Assembly (NCBI GenBank): GCA_963791295.1
Contig: CAWBRY010000004.1
Location: 930,001 to 994,000, forward strand
Direction: 5' to 3'
Length of the DNA: 64,000 bases
From: CAWBRY01 sp963791295
GTDB lineage: Bacteria; Bacteroidota; Bacteroidia; Chitinophagales; Chitinophagaceae
Position numbers and translations under genes: made by a program. The notes beneath the pieces were generated by a model that saw only the letters and a list, made by a program, of their open reading frames with translations, searched no databases and was not told the origin of the DNA. Positions 51,423-59,847 of the stretch are shown here, piece after piece. Position 1 is the stretch's first letter; every line of letters starts with the position of its first letter.

Positions 51423-51464
51423 TCATTTAATCCACAATAAATTTTGCGTTCCGAGCATAACAAA

Positions 51465-51524
51465 AGGAGAACAAAGAGCTTTATCCTCTATCCATTCTTC
51501 ACAATACCGACTCCTTGTTCTCCT
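51465..51524. repeat. Inverted repeat upstream of the radical SAM gene
   Basis: Arms AGGAGAACAA (51465-51474) and TTGTTCTCCT (51515-51524) are perfectly complementary with a 40-bp spacer, between the radical SAM start and the 2H gene stop. A second 7-bp hairpin TCTTCTT-ACC-AAGAAGA (51554-51570) lies just after the 2H gene stop and could be a weak transcription end. The purpose is unknown. Confidence 0.35.
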
Positions 51525-51574
51525 CGTTACCACACACATTCCTCAGCGCCATCTCTTCTTACCAAGAAGAAATC

Positions 51575-52222
51575 TTATCCGAATAATTCACCCTGCTTCG
51601 TGGTGACTGGAAGGTTCTGGAATTCGAACCTTCGAACAATTTGATATTTCATCTCACCCGCTGGCCTTTTTAATAATAACATGGATTCTGCAATGAAGCG
51701 CCCCGTAAAGTGCTTATTGCTGTACTCCAACCACCCTTTTTCATATTGCCATGGCTTTAACTTGCGCCCTATGGCGATGTAGGGCTCCATGATAAAATGT
51801 GGCTTGTTTTCATCATTTAGTTTCATCAGGCGTTGGGCATCCCGCCGGATCTCCTTTACCAGGTTTTGGATGGGTATCTTGCTCGTGACATTTATATATA
51901 TGGTGTGAGAAGGAAAGCTCCCAAAATCCTTCAACTCCACTTTAAACGGTTGATAACCCATGGCGACTGAATTCAACCGGCTTATTATGCGCTCCTCCAT
52001 CAAGCCATAGTTCGAAAAACTCACGAGCGCCAGGTGCGGCCTTCCTCCCATTGTCGTCTCAGGCTTATATTCATTTTGAAATTCCTTCCTTGCCTGAATG
52101 ATCCTCGCCCTCATCTCTTCATGAGGACTGAGAACCAGGAGGTACTCATATACCTGATAACCCGGTATGGTGTTTATAATCGTTTGCATACTTCTAGTTT
52201 CATCAAAAAACGAACCAGCCAT
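51575..52222 (-). CDS. 2H phosphoesterase (2'-5' RNA ligase-like), degenerate motifs
   Basis: A 215-residue protein from MAGSFFDETRS (ATG at 52222). The fold pattern matches the 2'-5' RNA ligase/LigT group: YLLVLSPHEEMRARI at the N-terminus, a first motif at RPHLALVSF (residues 61-69) and a second at EPYIAIGRKL (146-155). Active members have two HxTx motifs; here the first is H63-L-A-L and the second has Tyr148 in place of His. So catalytic activity is doubtful. It is divergent from the umuD-like gene, sharing a 124-bp region with conspicuous operators. Confidence 0.7.
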   Translation of the reverse strand: MAGSFFDETRSMQTIINTIPGYQVYEYLLVLSPHEEMRARIIQARKEFQNEYKPETTMGGRPHLALVSFSNYGLMEERIISRLNSVAMGYQPFKVELKDFGSFPSHTIYINVTSKIPIQNLVKEIRRDAQRLMKLNDENKPHFIMEPYIAIGRKLKPWQYEKGWLEYSNKHFTGRFIAESMLLLKRPAGEMKYQIVRRFEFQNLPVTTKQGELFG

Positions 52223-52227
52223 TTTTC

Positions 52228-52259
52228 TTAGTATAAAATTACTAAATAATTTAGTAATT
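52228..52259. promoter_or_regulatory. Triple TTAGTA half-site operator between the 2H and umuD-like genes
   Basis: TTAGTA occurs at 52228-52233, its complement TACTAA at 52240-52245 and TTAGTA again at 52251-52256. The last two form a perfect 23-bp palindrome with 11-bp arms (52237-52259). It lies 5-37 bp upstream of the 2H gene start. The regularity suggests a regulator site; which protein binds is unknown. Confidence 0.6.
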
Positions 52260-52287
52260 CCAAATATTTTTATAACTTTATTTGGAA
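52258..52287. promoter_or_regulatory. Second inverted repeat, possible divergent -7 boxes
   Basis: TTCCAAATA (52258-52266) and TATTTGGAA (52279-52287) are perfect 9-bp arms with a 12-bp spacer. Each arm reads outward as a near match to the TAnnTTTG box (TTTATTTG on plus, AATATTTG on minus), so this could be a pair of divergent promoters rather than an operator. Confidence 0.4.
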
Positions 52288-52345
52288 ATAATGATGGTAC
52301 TGAAACTCCCATTTTAAGAACCCGGCAACACAAAATTTATATATT

Positions 52346-52777
52346 ATGGAATCAGAAGAAGTCTTTGGAGCAGCCTATAAAGGATCCAAACAATTTACTC
52401 AGAAGGAAGTAAAAACAGCCAATGCTACAGGTTTCGGCGCCGCAGCCGACGATTATATGGAAAGAGGGATAGACCTCAATGAACAATTAATAAAGAACAA
52501 ACCCGCCACTTTTTTCTTCCGTATGAAAGGAGACGCCCTGAACGGTATTGGAATCTTTGATAAAGACGTATTGATCGTGGACCGATCACTGAAATTGGCC
52601 AGCGGTAAAATCATCGTCGCCATACTGAATGGCGAATTACTGGTGCGACGATTTCACAAGAACTTCACCTCTGCTTTTCTACTGCCAGAAAATAACCGTT
52701 TGAAACCAATCAACCTGGCAGAATTCAATGACTTTGTTGTCTGGGGAGTCGTGACCTATGCGATCCATGCGGTCTAG
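52346..52777 (+). CDS. UmuD/LexA-like S24 protein lacking the catalytic dyad
   Basis: A 143-residue UmuD homologue, the accessory subunit of DNA polymerase V. The region TGFGAAADDYMERGIDLNEQL (split as TGFGAAADDY and MERGIDLNEQL, residues 28-48) aligns with the UmuD cleavage-site region CGFPSPAADY-VEQRIDLNQLL. The catalytic Ser of UmuD (GDSM) is Ala64 here (GDALNG), and the catalytic Lys (TVKKL) is Arg101 (LVRRF). The codons are unambiguous (GCC and CGA). Self-cleavage should therefore be impossible. It is 26 bp upstream of umuC and likely co-transcribed. Confidence 0.85.
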   Translation: MESEEVFGAAYKGSKQFTQKEVKTANATGFGAAADDYMERGIDLNEQLIKNKPATFFFRMKGDALNGIGIFDKDVLIVDRSLKLASGKIIVAILNGELLVRRFHKNFTSAFLLPENNRLKPINLAEFNDFVVWGVVTYAIHAV

Positions 52778-52803
52778 ATAAGATGAGTTAAATATTACGC
52801 ACC

Positions 52804-54087
52804 ATGAAAGCCATCGTTGATTGTAATAGTTTTTACGTCTCCTGCGAGCGGTTATTCAGGCCTGAACTGGAAGACCAACCGGTCATTGTCCTCAGCAACA
52901 ATGATGGCTGCATCATATCCCGTAGTGATGAAGCGAAAAAACTTGGAATTGAAATGGCCGGACCTTACTTCAAGTCCAAGCCGATCATTGATAAACATAA
53001 CGTCGCCACCTTTTCCTCCAACTATAATTTATATGGTGATCTTAGCTGGCGCGTGATGGAAACACTAAAAACCATGTTGGGAAAGAAAAATGTCGAGGTT
53101 TACTCAGTCGATGAAGCCTTTCTCGACCTGAATCAATTTCATCCTGGCGAGATGGAATCGGTCGCACGGCAAATCAGGGAAACTGTTGAACAATGGACTG
53201 GAATTAAAGTTTCCGTTGGCGTTGCTCCCACCAAAGTGCTGGCAAAAGTTGCCAACCGCCTGTCCAAGAAAAACAAGAAAGCTACAGATTGTGTAATGGT
53301 TCTGGATTCAGACGAAAAGATCATCAATGCATTGCGCCGGACGGCTATCGGAGATGTTTGGGGCGTGGGCGCGCAGTATGCCAGGAAGCTCAGGGATCAT
53401 TGGAGCATCTACGATGCATTGCAGTTGCGAAACCTCAGTGAAGAATTTGCCAGGCAACACCTGGGCGGCGTTGTTGGTATACGCCTGATCAAAGAATTGA
53501 AAGGAGAACCTGCTAAAGACCTGGATGAGGAATTGGTGAATAAGAAAATGATTGCCACCACCAGAATGTTTGGCAGTCCTGTCTCCTCCATTGGCGACAT
53601 CAAAGAAGCCGTGGCTACCTATACCTCACGAGCGGCGGAGAAGTTACGCCGCCAGCATAGCGCCGCTCGCATGATTCACGTATTTGTAGTTCCGAAGGAA
53701 CATAGCCATTCAGCATATTTCCGACACGGACCGACGATCAGCCATTTCATAGAATTACCTGTAGCCACTTCATTCACAAACGAACTTATCAAACCGGCAA
53801 TGGAATTAGTAGATAAATTATATGAAAAGGGGCGCATCTATAAGAAAGCCGGCGTCATGCTCAGCGGCCTTATCCCTGATGAATCGATCCAGGGTAACTT
53901 ATTTTTATCCGACAATAAGAATGGAGAACGCAGGTTGATGGACATGATCGATAACATCAATTTCAGTCAGCGTGATGATGTTCTAAAATTTGCATCGAGT
54001 GGAACGGTACGTGATTGGAAGATGCGGCAGGAATTGCGAAGCAGAAGGTACACGACACGATGGGAGGAACTACTCGAGGTTTCCTAA
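52804..54087 (+). CDS. umuC: Y-family DNA polymerase V catalytic subunit
   Basis: A translesion DNA polymerase of 427 residues. It has the first catalytic aspartate in AIVDCNSFYVSCER (Asp6), the steric-gate region and NNDGCIISRSDEAK, the catalytic pair VYSVDEAFLD (Asp103-Glu104), the HhH-like linker AIGDVWGVGAQYARKL and the UmuC C-terminal domain ending RRYTTRWEELLEV. All catalytic residues are present, unlike its UmuD-like partner. Its stop overlaps the stop of the convergent DUF72 gene. Confidence 0.95.
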   Translation: MKAIVDCNSFYVSCERLFRPELEDQPVIVLSNNDGCIISRSDEAKKLGIEMAGPYFKSKPIIDKHNVATFSSNYNLYGDLSWRVMETLKTMLGKKNVEVYSVDEAFLDLNQFHPGEMESVARQIRETVEQWTGIKVSVGVAPTKVLAKVANRLSKKNKKATDCVMVLDSDEKIINALRRTAIGDVWGVGAQYARKLRDHWSIYDALQLRNLSEEFARQHLGGVVGIRLIKELKGEPAKDLDEELVNKKMIATTRMFGSPVSSIGDIKEAVATYTSRAAEKLRRQHSAARMIHVFVVPKEHSHSAYFRHGPTISHFIELPVATSFTNELIKPAMELVDKLYEKGRIYKKAGVMLSGLIPDESIQGNLFLSDNKNGERRLMDMIDNINFSQRDDVLKFASSGTVRDWKMRQELRSRRYTTRWEELLEVS

Positions 54088-54992
54088 ACCACTACCTTAT
54101 GAATATCCAGGAATCTTGGCCTTTGAAGATCTAATCCGCAAATTGAATTCAACTGCTCAACAAGATATACAGTCATTTCCGGAGAGGTAGCTTCATCATG
54201 CATATGCATGAAAAAATAAATTTCTTTCACGCCATTTTGCAGCCATGTCTTGATTCGTTGGACCCAACCATCGGCTCTTGCAAAATCCGTCGGATGCAAA
54301 CTGTTGCCGACATACCGAACAAAGGCGCTGGCAATTGGTAAATGCATGTGAGCGCAATCTCGTCTCCCCGCCGTATCCGTGATCACCGCTCCTATCTTCA
54401 GCTCCCGAAGCGTTGTAAACAATTCTTTACTTACCAATTCCTTAGCATACCAATCCGGGTCACGCACTTCCAGAAAGAATTGCATATCCGTTGGCATTGT
54501 CCTCAAAAAATCAAATAGCTCATCCTTTCTTTTCGGACTAAACGATTCACTTACCTGGATGAAAATCGGGCCTACATGTTTGCCTAGCGTAAGAAGTCCG
54601 CGGAAGAACTCAGTTGTTATAAATTCCTTTCCCTTTAGCCTGCCCCGGTGTGTAATTCCCTGATACATCTTGGGGCAGAACACAAAATCCCTTCCCGCTG
54701 CCTTGTCCGCCCATTTTTTGATTCCCTCAGTTCCATAAATTTTATAATGAGTCGCGTTGAGTTCAATGCTGTTGTAATGTTGCACGTAATGGTCCAGGAA
54801 ATCCTTCTCTCTTGTTTTTAAGGGATATACCTTTCCCACCCATTCAGCCCGGCCCCATTTTGCACAGCCGAGATAAACCTTTGGATTCTTAACAGGTTTA
54901 TTCTTCAATACTTTTTTATTGAAAGCCGGCTCTATAGGTAAACTAAAGTCTATTTTGTTCAATTCTATCTCCGGAACGCGGCCAAATTCCAT
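54084..54992 (-). CDS. DUF72-family protein (YecE-like)
   Basis: A 302-residue TIM-barrel-like protein of the DUF72 family. Landmarks: VYLGCAKWGRAEWVGKVYP at the N-terminus, HYNSIELNATHYK, WADKAAGRDFVFCPKMYQGITH (in two parts), LGPIFIQVSESF-like VGPIFIQVSESFSP, FFLEVRDPDW and a final YFFMHMHDEATSPEM. The function of DUF72 is not established. It is convergent with umuC, sharing a four-base stop overlap (CTAA). Confidence 0.88.
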   Translation of the reverse strand: MEFGRVPEIELNKIDFSLPIEPAFNKKVLKNKPVKNPKVYLGCAKWGRAEWVGKVYPLKTREKDFLDHYVQHYNSIELNATHYKIYGTEGIKKWADKAAGRDFVFCPKMYQGITHRGRLKGKEFITTEFFRGLLTLGKHVGPIFIQVSESFSPKRKDELFDFLRTMPTDMQFFLEVRDPDWYAKELVSKELFTTLRELKIGAVITDTAGRRDCAHMHLPIASAFVRYVGNSLHPTDFARADGWVQRIKTWLQNGVKEIYFFMHMHDEATSPEMTVYLVEQLNSICGLDLQRPRFLDIHKVVV

Positions 54993-55039
54993 TATCAGGA
55001 TTTATATTCAAATCTACTGGAGAATTTTATCCTTTGTGC

Positions 55040-56266
55040 TTATTCGTACCTCAACGCCTCAATAGGATCCAGGCGGGAGGCCTTTTGTGCAGGATAATAT
55101 CCGAAGAAGATGCCGGTAATGGCGCAAACCAGAAAAGATAGCACAATGGAAGACTGTGATACCAACGTTGGCCACGATAAGAAAACATTGATCAATTTGG
55201 ATGCAGTTATTCCCAATAAAACGCCCAACACTCCCCCAGTGATGCTTATCAAGAGCGCTTCGATCAGGAACTGCATCAATATATCAATTCCCCTCGCGCC
55301 GATGGACATACGAAGTCCTATTTCTTTAGTCCTTTCAGTAACGGAGACATACATGATGTTCATGATACCAATTCCTCCAACCATCAGCGATATGCCTGCA
55401 ATCGCAGCCAGCAAAACGGTGAGTAATTCACTCGTGGAACTGATTGTAGTGATCAACTCTGCCTGGGTACGTACTGTAAAATCATCTTCTTCGTTATTTT
55501 TCAAATCATGCTGCCGCCGAAGAATGGAAGTAATCTCACCGGTAGCAGCTGCAGAACTATTTTCATCGATGGCGGATGCATAGATGGATTGAACATGAGT
55601 AATCGCCAGTATTCTTTTTTGCACTGTCGTATAAGGAGCTAATAAAACATCATCCTGGTCCTGCCCAAAAGTGTTTTCTCCTTTTTCACTTAATACTCCA
55701 ATAATTTTAAAAGGGATCTTATTGAAACGAATGGTCTTCCCAATAGGATCTTCTCCATTGTCGAAAATATTTTCAACGACAGTTTGCCCGATCAGACAGA
55801 CTTTTTCTGCACTCTTCACCGCCGAATTGTCGAATGAAATGCCATCCTTCAACTTCCAATCACGAATACCCAGGTATTCCGGACTTACGCCTTGCATGGA
55901 ACTAGGCCAGTTCTTTGCACCATTAATTACCTGGCCATTAGCGGAAACAGCAGGAGATACGGCCGTGATATATTGTGCCTCCTTGCGAAGAGCATCCACA
56001 TCTTCCACTTTCAACGTCTGCAATCCCGATGACCCCAGTCGCGCACCTCCGCCCACTGTTGTATTGCTACTCGGCCGGATGGTAACCATATTGGATCCCA
56101 TGCTTGACAACTGGCTACGTATGCTCTGTTTTGAACCTTCGCCGATGGCCACCATGGAAATGACAGCACCCACTCCGATAATGATACCGAGCATTGTCAA
56201 AAAGGCTCGCAACTTATTTCTCAATAAGGCCCTCCATGCAATCCGTAACAGGTTAAAAACTTTCAT
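55040..56266 (-). CDS. MacB-type ABC transporter permease
   Basis: A 408-residue permease with an N-terminal membrane helix in ALLRNKLRAFLTMLGIIIGVGAV, a large periplasmic MacB_PCD domain (residues about 45-245) and a C-terminal FtsX domain with three helices (MVGGIGIMNIMYVSVTERTK, LIEALLISITGGVLG, IVLSFLVCAITGIFFGYYP). It ends PIEALRYE, as is typical. It lies 8 bp after the ATPase gene. In this operon ATPase and permease are separate proteins, unlike E. coli MacB. Confidence 0.92.
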   Translation of the reverse strand: MKVFNLLRIAWRALLRNKLRAFLTMLGIIIGVGAVISMVAIGEGSKQSIRSQLSSMGSNMVTIRPSSNTTVGGGARLGSSGLQTLKVEDVDALRKEAQYITAVSPAVSANGQVINGAKNWPSSMQGVSPEYLGIRDWKLKDGISFDNSAVKSAEKVCLIGQTVVENIFDNGEDPIGKTIRFNKIPFKIIGVLSEKGENTFGQDQDDVLLAPYTTVQKRILAITHVQSIYASAIDENSSAAATGEITSILRRQHDLKNNEEDDFTVRTQAELITTISSTSELLTVLLAAIAGISLMVGGIGIMNIMYVSVTERTKEIGLRMSIGARGIDILMQFLIEALLISITGGVLGVLLGITASKLINVFLSWPTLVSQSSIVLSFLVCAITGIFFGYYPAQKASRLDPIEALRYE

Positions 56267-56274
56267 AAAAACTA

Positions 56275-57021
56275 TTAATGCTCCTCCTCCACAGGTAAAC
56301 TCATCAACATATCTTTCGCGGACCGCACCTGCGGGTTCTTTTCATCTTTAATAATCTTTCCATCCTTTAATGTAACAGTGCGACTGCTAAAAGTGGCGAT
56401 ATCCGGTTCATGCGTGACAAACACTATCGTCTTTCCTTCCTGTTGATTCAACTCCTGCATCAATGCCATGATCTCATACGATGTCTTTGAATCCAGATTA
56501 CCGGTTGCTTCGTCCGCCAATATCATGATAGGATCATTGACCAGCGCTCTCGCGATGGCCACCCTTTGTTGTTGTCCTCCTGAAAGTTGGTTGGGTAAAT
56601 GTTGCATTCGGTCTGCGAGGTTAACCGAATTCAAGGCGTCGACAGCTCTCGTATGTCTTTCACTTACCGATACGGCTGAATTATACAACAACGGCAGTTC
56701 CACATTCTCCATGGCAGAAGTTCTCGCCAAAAGATTATACGCCTGGAAAACAAAACCAATCTTGTTATTTCGGAGACGAGCCAACTCATTACGGGACAGC
56801 TTTTTTATATTCACGCCATCCAGTAGATAGTCGCCCATGGTTGGCTTGTCCAGACAACCTAATATATTTAACAATGTCGTTTTGCCGGATCCACTCTTTC
56901 CCATTATCGTGAGGAACTCGCCTTCTTCAACGGAAAATGAAATTCCTTTCAGGGCTTTGACAATTTCACCGCCCATCTTGAATTCTCTTTTGAGATCAAT
57001 AATTTCCAGAATTTTAGTCAT
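56275..57021 (-). CDS. MacB/LolD-type ABC transporter ATPase
   Basis: A 248-residue ATPase with Walker A MGKSGSGKTTLLN, Q-loop VFQAYNLLARTSAMENVELP, signature LSGGQQQRVAIARAL, Walker B IMILADEATGNLDSKTS and H-loop VTHEPDIA. It powers the tripartite efflux machine encoded around it. It is 26 bp downstream of the adaptor gene. Confidence 0.95.
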   Translation of the reverse strand: MTKILEIIDLKREFKMGGEIVKALKGISFSVEEGEFLTIMGKSGSGKTTLLNILGCLDKPTMGDYLLDGVNIKKLSRNELARLRNNKIGFVFQAYNLLARTSAMENVELPLLYNSAVSVSERHTRAVDALNSVNLADRMQHLPNQLSGGQQQRVAIARALVNDPIMILADEATGNLDSKTSYEIMALMQELNQQEGKTIVFVTHEPDIATFSSRTVTLKDGKIIKDEKNPQVRSAKDMLMSLPVEEEH

Positions 57022-57047
57022 CCGATCAAAATTTCTTAATTCAAATT

Positions 57048-58340
57048 CTAATACGGCCGCGTCCGCTGACCTCCACCACCCCGGTTGGGTCGCGCTGGAA
57101 GGAATGGACTCTTGTTTGATGTTACTTTCTTGTTTCCCGAATTCTCCAACAATTGATAACCGGTCACCACTTCATCCTGACTAGTCAAACCCGAGACCAC
57201 CTGGACTTGTGTCTGGTCGTCCAGTCCGATGGATATGCGACGGCGGAAAAGACTGCTATCTTTCTTTAACCAAACGAAAGCTTGTTTCACAGACTCTTCG
57301 CCCGATTCTGCTGTTTCCCTCAGGGCTGCGGGGGTTGCCTTCGCATTGTTCTTATTAGAAACATTGCGTTTATTCTTTCTTTCATTCGATCCGGGCATCA
57401 CTACAGTATATTTTTTTGTCACCAATGAATCAGGCCTGAAATTCAAAGCCTTTGCAGGAATGAGCAGTGCATTATCGACCTCTTCTGTATAGACAACTAT
57501 ATTGGCTGTCATGCCGGGCTTTAATTTCAAATCATTGTTGGGAGCATCGATAATTGTCACGTAGGTAACTACATTGGATGAAACAAAAGCCTGTAACCTC
57601 ACCGCTCTTACGGTTCCAAAAAATTCTTTATCTGGGAATGCATCAACAGTGAAGCTTGCACGCTGTCCCGCCTTTACATTACCAATATCCGCTTCATCGA
57701 TCGCTGCCCTCACCTGCATTTTGGTTAAGTCTTTTGCGATGCTAAACAGGGTCGGAGTGCTGAAACTCGCCGCCACGGTTTGCCCTTCACTCACATTCCT
57801 GGAGAGCACCGTTCCATCTATCGGCGAGTAGATGTCGGAGTAAGAAAGATTTTTTTGCGCTGAACGGATCTGTGCAGATGCACTGGTTACATTGTCCTTT
57901 GCAACGTTGTATTGATTCAAAGCGGTTTCTAATTCAGCTTTGCTTATGGCTCCGACATCAAACAGTTGCTTTTGACGGTCATAGTTGCTTTGCGAATAAA
58001 CCAGCGTACTTTTTGTCTGCTGAAGATTTGCTCCTACCTGCTGAACCTGGGCTTCTAACAAGGATTTATCCAATTGCGCCAATAACTGTCCTTTTTTAAC
58101 GACTGAATTAAAGTCGGCATAAACATTTTTTATCGTACCTGAAACCTGCGTACCCACTGCAACGGTATCCACGGGTTGAATCGTTCCCGTAGCAGTAATG
58201 GTCGTGGCAATGGAACCGACCTCAGGCTTTACTGTTTCCAAAGCAATTTGTGGTTCTTGCTGCCGGAACTTCCAGAACCAGATGGCTACGCCAATCCCGA
58301 GGATCAGTCCCACCCATATAATCCATTTATACTTTTTCAT
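57048..58340 (-). CDS. MacA-like periplasmic adaptor (HlyD/RND adaptor family)
   Basis: A membrane-fusion protein of 430 residues from MKKYKWIIWVGLILGIG (ATG at 58340). It has one N-terminal membrane helix, a lipoyl-type half-motif (TATGTIQPVDTVAVGTQVSG), a coiled-coil hairpin (about residues 85-160), the second lipoyl half (YSDIYSPIDGTVLSRNVSEG) and beta-barrel and membrane-proximal domains. The C-terminus is unusual: a basic linker (SNERKNKRNVSNKNNAK) splits the last domain, and a Gly/Arg-rich tail (PNRGGGGQRTRPY) ends the protein. Confidence 0.92.
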   Translation of the reverse strand: MKKYKWIIWVGLILGIGVAIWFWKFRQQEPQIALETVKPEVGSIATTITATGTIQPVDTVAVGTQVSGTIKNVYADFNSVVKKGQLLAQLDKSLLEAQVQQVGANLQQTKSTLVYSQSNYDRQKQLFDVGAISKAELETALNQYNVAKDNVTSASAQIRSAQKNLSYSDIYSPIDGTVLSRNVSEGQTVAASFSTPTLFSIAKDLTKMQVRAAIDEADIGNVKAGQRASFTVDAFPDKEFFGTVRAVRLQAFVSSNVVTYVTIIDAPNNDLKLKPGMTANIVVYTEEVDNALLIPAKALNFRPDSLVTKKYTVVMPGSNERKNKRNVSNKNNAKATPAALRETAESGEESVKQAFVWLKKDSSLFRRRISIGLDDQTQVQVVSGLTSQDEVVTGYQLLENSGNKKVTSNKSPFLPARPNRGGGGQRTRPY

Positions 58341-58376
58341 TACTCTCAATTTAGTTCCGGGCAAGCACGGACTGTT

Positions 58377-59702
58377 CTAAAGACTGATTGCTTCGCCCAT
58401 GTAATAGTCAACGATTTTGTGGTTTAATACAGCATTATATTTTGCCTGGATAAATGATTGCAAAGCCTGGATATAAAGATTTCTTTGTTGTTGTAGTTCA
58501 AGCAGGTTAATAGAACCCAATCGAAATTCTTCGTTCGTTATTGTATAACTCTCTTCACTCGCCTTCTTCTGCGCTGTGGCTGCTTCAAATTGGGCTTCAG
58601 CATTTTTCAAGCTTATATAAGCTTGTTCCACCTGTTGGTCCAAAACCGTTTTGGTATTTAATAAGTCAAGTTTTGCCTGCTCAATTTGAATTTTGGATTT
58701 ATTAACAGCAGTCTTGTTGACCCGCCTGCTGAAAATGGGAACGCTCAATGACAAGCCAAGAGATTGATAAAAATTATTATCGAGCTGTGTAAAGTATTTG
58801 GGTACTTGATTCGTCGAGTTGCCGGTTGATAGACTGCCTCCGACGCTGATCGTAGGTTTTACAAGAGCCTGTGCTTTTTCTAATTCCTTCCTGGCAATCT
58901 CAATACCCAATTCACTATTCTTTACTTCGGGTCTCGTTTCCTGTGCCGTGCTTTGGGCAGAAACTAAGGTCGTCGCCATTTTATCAACAATCACTGTGTC
59001 CGGCACTACGATCTTCATCTCATAAGTCGAAGGCAATTGCAAGGCCTGCTTCAGAGTTACGAGATTCAGGCGGTAGTCATTCTGTGCCGCTATTAACGTA
59101 AATTGATCAGCAGAGACCTGCGCCTCTAATTGCACCAGGTCTTTACGGGATATGGCCCCCGCATCAAAGCGTTGTTTGCCGAGTTTCAATTGTACCTGGG
59201 AAGTAGCCAGCACGTCCTGGATATAAATTATATTTTCTCTAGCAAGCAAAATATTCAGGTAGGCCTGCGTAACATTGAGGGTAATATCATTCTGCGCTTC
59301 TTTAACGTCAAGCCCGGCTGACTGAAGCAGCAGATCTTTTACTTTGATATCCTTTTTCAAATAGCCGCCATTGTAAAGCGTCACCGATGAATTGACAGAA
59401 TAATTACCCGAGAAACTGGAGTTGTTCAGGAAATCGCCGGAGGTATTGTTGCTTTTTCCATTCAAAAAATTTTCTGAAACAGATCCCGACACGGATGGAA
59501 GTCTCGCTGCCCTGGACTGCAACAGGTCTTCTTTACCCGAAACTTCACTCCATTTCAATGACCGGACCTGGATATTATTCTCCTTTGCAAATTGAATGCA
59601 GTCTTGCAGAGTCCATTCGGCTGGAAGTTCTTTATTTTCCTGCGCGTGTAATCTTGCAGACATTAACAGTATAATAAGGAATGCTATTTTCACAAAACAC
59701 AC
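58377..59702 (-). CDS. TolC-family outer-membrane efflux protein
   Basis: A 441-residue outer-membrane factor with a signal peptide (IAFLIILLMSARLHAQ), the opening WTLQDCIQFAKENNIQV and two repeats of the OEP helix-strand pattern (AYLNILLARENIIYIQD; QAYISLKNAEAQFEAATAQ and LGSINLLELQQQRN). It is the first gene of the efflux operon and provides the exit channel. Substrate unknown; MacAB-TolC systems carry antibiotics, peptides or lipids. Confidence 0.93.
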   Translation of the reverse strand: MCFVKIAFLIILLMSARLHAQENKELPAEWTLQDCIQFAKENNIQVRSLKWSEVSGKEDLLQSRAARLPSVSGSVSENFLNGKSNNTSGDFLNNSSFSGNYSVNSSVTLYNGGYLKKDIKVKDLLLQSAGLDVKEAQNDITLNVTQAYLNILLARENIIYIQDVLATSQVQLKLGKQRFDAGAISRKDLVQLEAQVSADQFTLIAAQNDYRLNLVTLKQALQLPSTYEMKIVVPDTVIVDKMATTLVSAQSTAQETRPEVKNSELGIEIARKELEKAQALVKPTISVGGSLSTGNSTNQVPKYFTQLDNNFYQSLGLSLSVPIFSRRVNKTAVNKSKIQIEQAKLDLLNTKTVLDQQVEQAYISLKNAEAQFEAATAQKKASEESYTITNEEFRLGSINLLELQQQRNLYIQALQSFIQAKYNAVLNHKIVDYYMGEAISL

Positions 59703-59722
59703 TTGATCATTAAAGAATCATT

Positions 59723-59753
59723 CAAATTTTGCCTGTTGCGGGTTTAATATCAA
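59723..59753 (-). promoter_or_regulatory. Possible promoter of the efflux operon
   Basis: On the minus strand, TTG (59753-59751), a 20-bp spacer and AAAATTTG (59730-59723) give a one-mismatch version of the Bacteroidota promoter, 21 bp upstream of the TolC-family start. The rest of the 145-bp gap 59703-59847 shows nothing recognisable. Confidence 0.3.
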
Positions 59754-59847
59754 CAGGTTTTACATTTGACGTTTTGGAAAATATTTCCTTGCATATAAAT
59801 CTGAAAATATGCAATCGTGATAGTGAAAGTTCGAAGTGGGAAATTTT

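Noticed and set aside
55671..56351. 226-codon plus-strand open frame
   Set aside because: It is antisense to the MacB permease and its ATPase; no recognisable protein motif.
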